Source: Chara braunii (taxonomy: Eukaryota; Streptophyta; Charophyceae; Charales; Characeae). From it: 28,050 bases of DNA. Positions 26,737 through 28,050 of this stretch are shown here, one piece after another. Where the stretch lies: positions 16,744 to 44,793 of the forward strand of contig BFEA01000494.1 in the NCBI GenBank assembly GCA_003427395.1, written 5' to 3'. Within the stretch, counting starts at the first letter, position 1. Every line of letters begins with the position of its first letter. A model generated the notes under the pieces. That model was not told the origin of the DNA. It saw only the letters and a program-made list of their open reading frames with translations, and made no database searches. The translations under genes and the position numbers were made by a program.

Positions 26737-27562
26737 ATCGAAAGGCCAGGTCCACGGCCTTCCGAGGTCCTAGTAGTGGCCTTTCTAAGCTGCTCACGTT
26801 TAGGCTGAGGCAAGTGGGCAAGTGGTGGAGTCTACCCGTGCTGAGTCAGCAGTCCCAGTCCCAGTCAGTCCTAGACCAGTCAAGCAAGTACCGCATGGGA
26901 CTGTGTGCACCACGGGCATGGGAAAGGGGCAGACCAACGAGATACAGAAGTATAAATCAAGAGGCAGCGCCCAGCCATTCATTCATTCCTGCGTAAGCCA
27001 TGCGGAAGCGCTGCCACAGCGACTTGTGCGAGGTGGTCTGCAGTGAGCCCGAAGACGAAGTGGGCGAGAGAAGGAGCTTAGCCATAGCGATAGGGTAGCA
27101 GCGGCCATTGCCGCCATAGCTGATAGGAGAGAGTAGTGTGTGTGAGTGTGAGAGTGTACAGTGTGCTGCGTGTGGGATATCCAGGGTGATCCCGTGTGCG
27201 AACAGCAGTGTTGAGTGAGTGATGAACAGAGAGGTGTACAGGCGCTGTGCCGCCATAGCCATTTGAAGTGAACTTGTATCCGAACTGCGTTCTTGGCTAC
27301 CATATCTCTGACTTCTGAGTGGGCGCTTGTCACCAGTTTGCTGCGCAACCAGTTTGCATGCGTGTGAAGTGTGAATGAAAGCGAGTCTGATTGCATTGGT
27401 GTCGGAGCTGGTACCCGCTATTCCACGCGCGTTCGTCATGTGCCGCAGGGAGAGCTACGCGCCATAGCCGAAGTCGCCATCGGAGAGGAAGTCCGCCATA
27501 GCGGATCCGGAGGTTGAAGAAGCCGCCGCGCGCACCTGCAAAGAGGACCACGAAGAAGAAGA

Positions 27563-27565
<3 letters not shown>
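26737..27565. other. Non-coding stretch with clustered GCCATAG words
   Basis: GCCATAG occurs at 27081, 27113, 27252, 27461 and 27495. A GT/GA-rich patch lies near 27130-27165. Open frames on both strands have no domain signature, and I see no gene I can support. Confidence 0.5.

Positions 27566-27628
<63 letters not shown>
27566..27628. repeat. (GA)n microsatellite
   Basis: About 31 uninterrupted GA units preceded by a short (GAA)n run. Minus-strand Ser-Leu frames here are artefacts. Confidence 0.95.
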
Positions 27629-27632
<4 letters not shown>

Positions 27633-27805
27633 TTCAGTTGTCACGTACCTGTGAAGACCGCGGTGCAGTCCAGCGAAGAGGTGAAAGAGAGGACAGAGTG
27701 AGAGGCCGAGAAGAGTGAGGGAACCATAGCCAAGGAGGGGAAGGGAGGGACGAGCAAAAAAAAACAAGAAAGAGAAAGAGAAGACAGCCGGGGCTATGAA
27801 ACACC

Positions 27806-27889
27806 CGCGGACGCGTCCGCGAGGTCGAGCTCGGATCGCGGACCCAAATGGGTCCGCATCCGCGGCCTACCTGGTCCGCACCGCGGACC
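27806..27889. repeat. Cluster of three GC-rich hairpins built on CGGACC/GGTCCG
   Basis: CGCGGACGCGTCCGCG (27806-27821) is a perfect palindrome. GCGGACCCA-AA-TGGGTCCGC (27838-27857) and GGTCCGC-ACC-GCGGACC (27873-27889) are stem-loops using the same word. The flanks are AT-rich. Confidence 0.9.
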
Positions 27890-27941
27890 TGATTTTACAC
27901 GAATTTTCCTGAATTAAATAATAGGTAAAATATATATATAT

Positions 27942-27974
27942 GGGGTTGTAGGGAATTTTAAGCCCTACAACCCC
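27942..27974 (+). repeat. Hairpin followed by T-run
   Basis: GGGGTTGTAGGG pairs perfectly with CCCTACAACCCC across a 9-nt loop, and a T-run follows (27976-27991). The remainder to the window end is A/T-rich with no gene. Confidence 0.85.
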
Positions 27975-28050
27975 CTTTTTTTTTTTTTTTTGAATTCGAC
28001 TTTGTTTAGGATTTTTAAAAAATAAAAAATGAAATTGGATTTAAAGAAAA

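Noticed and set aside
27942-27991. Hairpin plus T-run resembling a bacterial intrinsic terminator
   Set aside because: The window is clearly eukaryotic nuclear DNA and no transcription unit ends here.

Overview
The window looks like nuclear DNA of a streptophyte plant or streptophyte green alga. Several U6 snRNA relics carry the green-plant type 5' stem (GTCC-TTC-GGAC, then ACATCCG) rather than the animal type. The LINE relic is of the plant L1 kind (gag-like ORF1, APE endonuclease, RT, terminal CX2C zinc knuckle), and tRNA-derived SINEs are scattered throughout. I cannot name the species. A repeat-rich charophyte such as Chara is one possibility, but this is inference only.

The window is dominated by repeats and holds one convincing protein gene. 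From 1 to 4.5 kb there are microsatellite and SINE sequences, two related minisatellite arrays (1020-1238 and 1819-2290) and, between them, a 360-bp foldback element (1286-1645). From about 4522 to 11964 lies a decayed LINE. Its ORF1 and ORF2 are broken by stops and frameshifts, the RT has lost catalytic residues, and an insertion of about 0.5 kb splits ORF2. It ends in a short A tail, and a candidate 12-bp target-site duplication flanks it.

From 12 to 18 kb there are four U6 relics, two SINE copies of one family plus a fragment of it fused to U6, a separate SINE-like head, tandem duplications, a 98-bp near-perfect palindrome, long pyrimidine tracts and a 28-bp A-rich insertion with a perfect 16-bp target-site duplication. 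From 18 to 22 kb there is a family of small foldback elements (18353-18629, 18822-18948, 19375-19499), minisatellites and a hairpin.

The one solid gene is 22293-25643 (+), a single open frame of 1116 codons. It encodes a low-complexity protein with a central coiled coil, a poly-Gly tandem duplication, acidic tracts and a basic C-terminus. The layout recalls the plant meiotic protein PAIR1/PRD3, but that is tentative. A 140-bp tandem duplication rich in W-box cores, with E2F-like palindromes, sits just upstream.

From 25.6 to 28 kb there is another U6 relic abutting tandem SINE-like units, a (GA)n tract and a cluster of CGGACC hairpins. The most interesting theme is retroposition of U6 snRNA and its physical fusion to tRNA-SINE sequence, next to a LINE that could represent the machinery responsible. 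No CRISPR array, rRNA gene or intact tRNA gene is seen.
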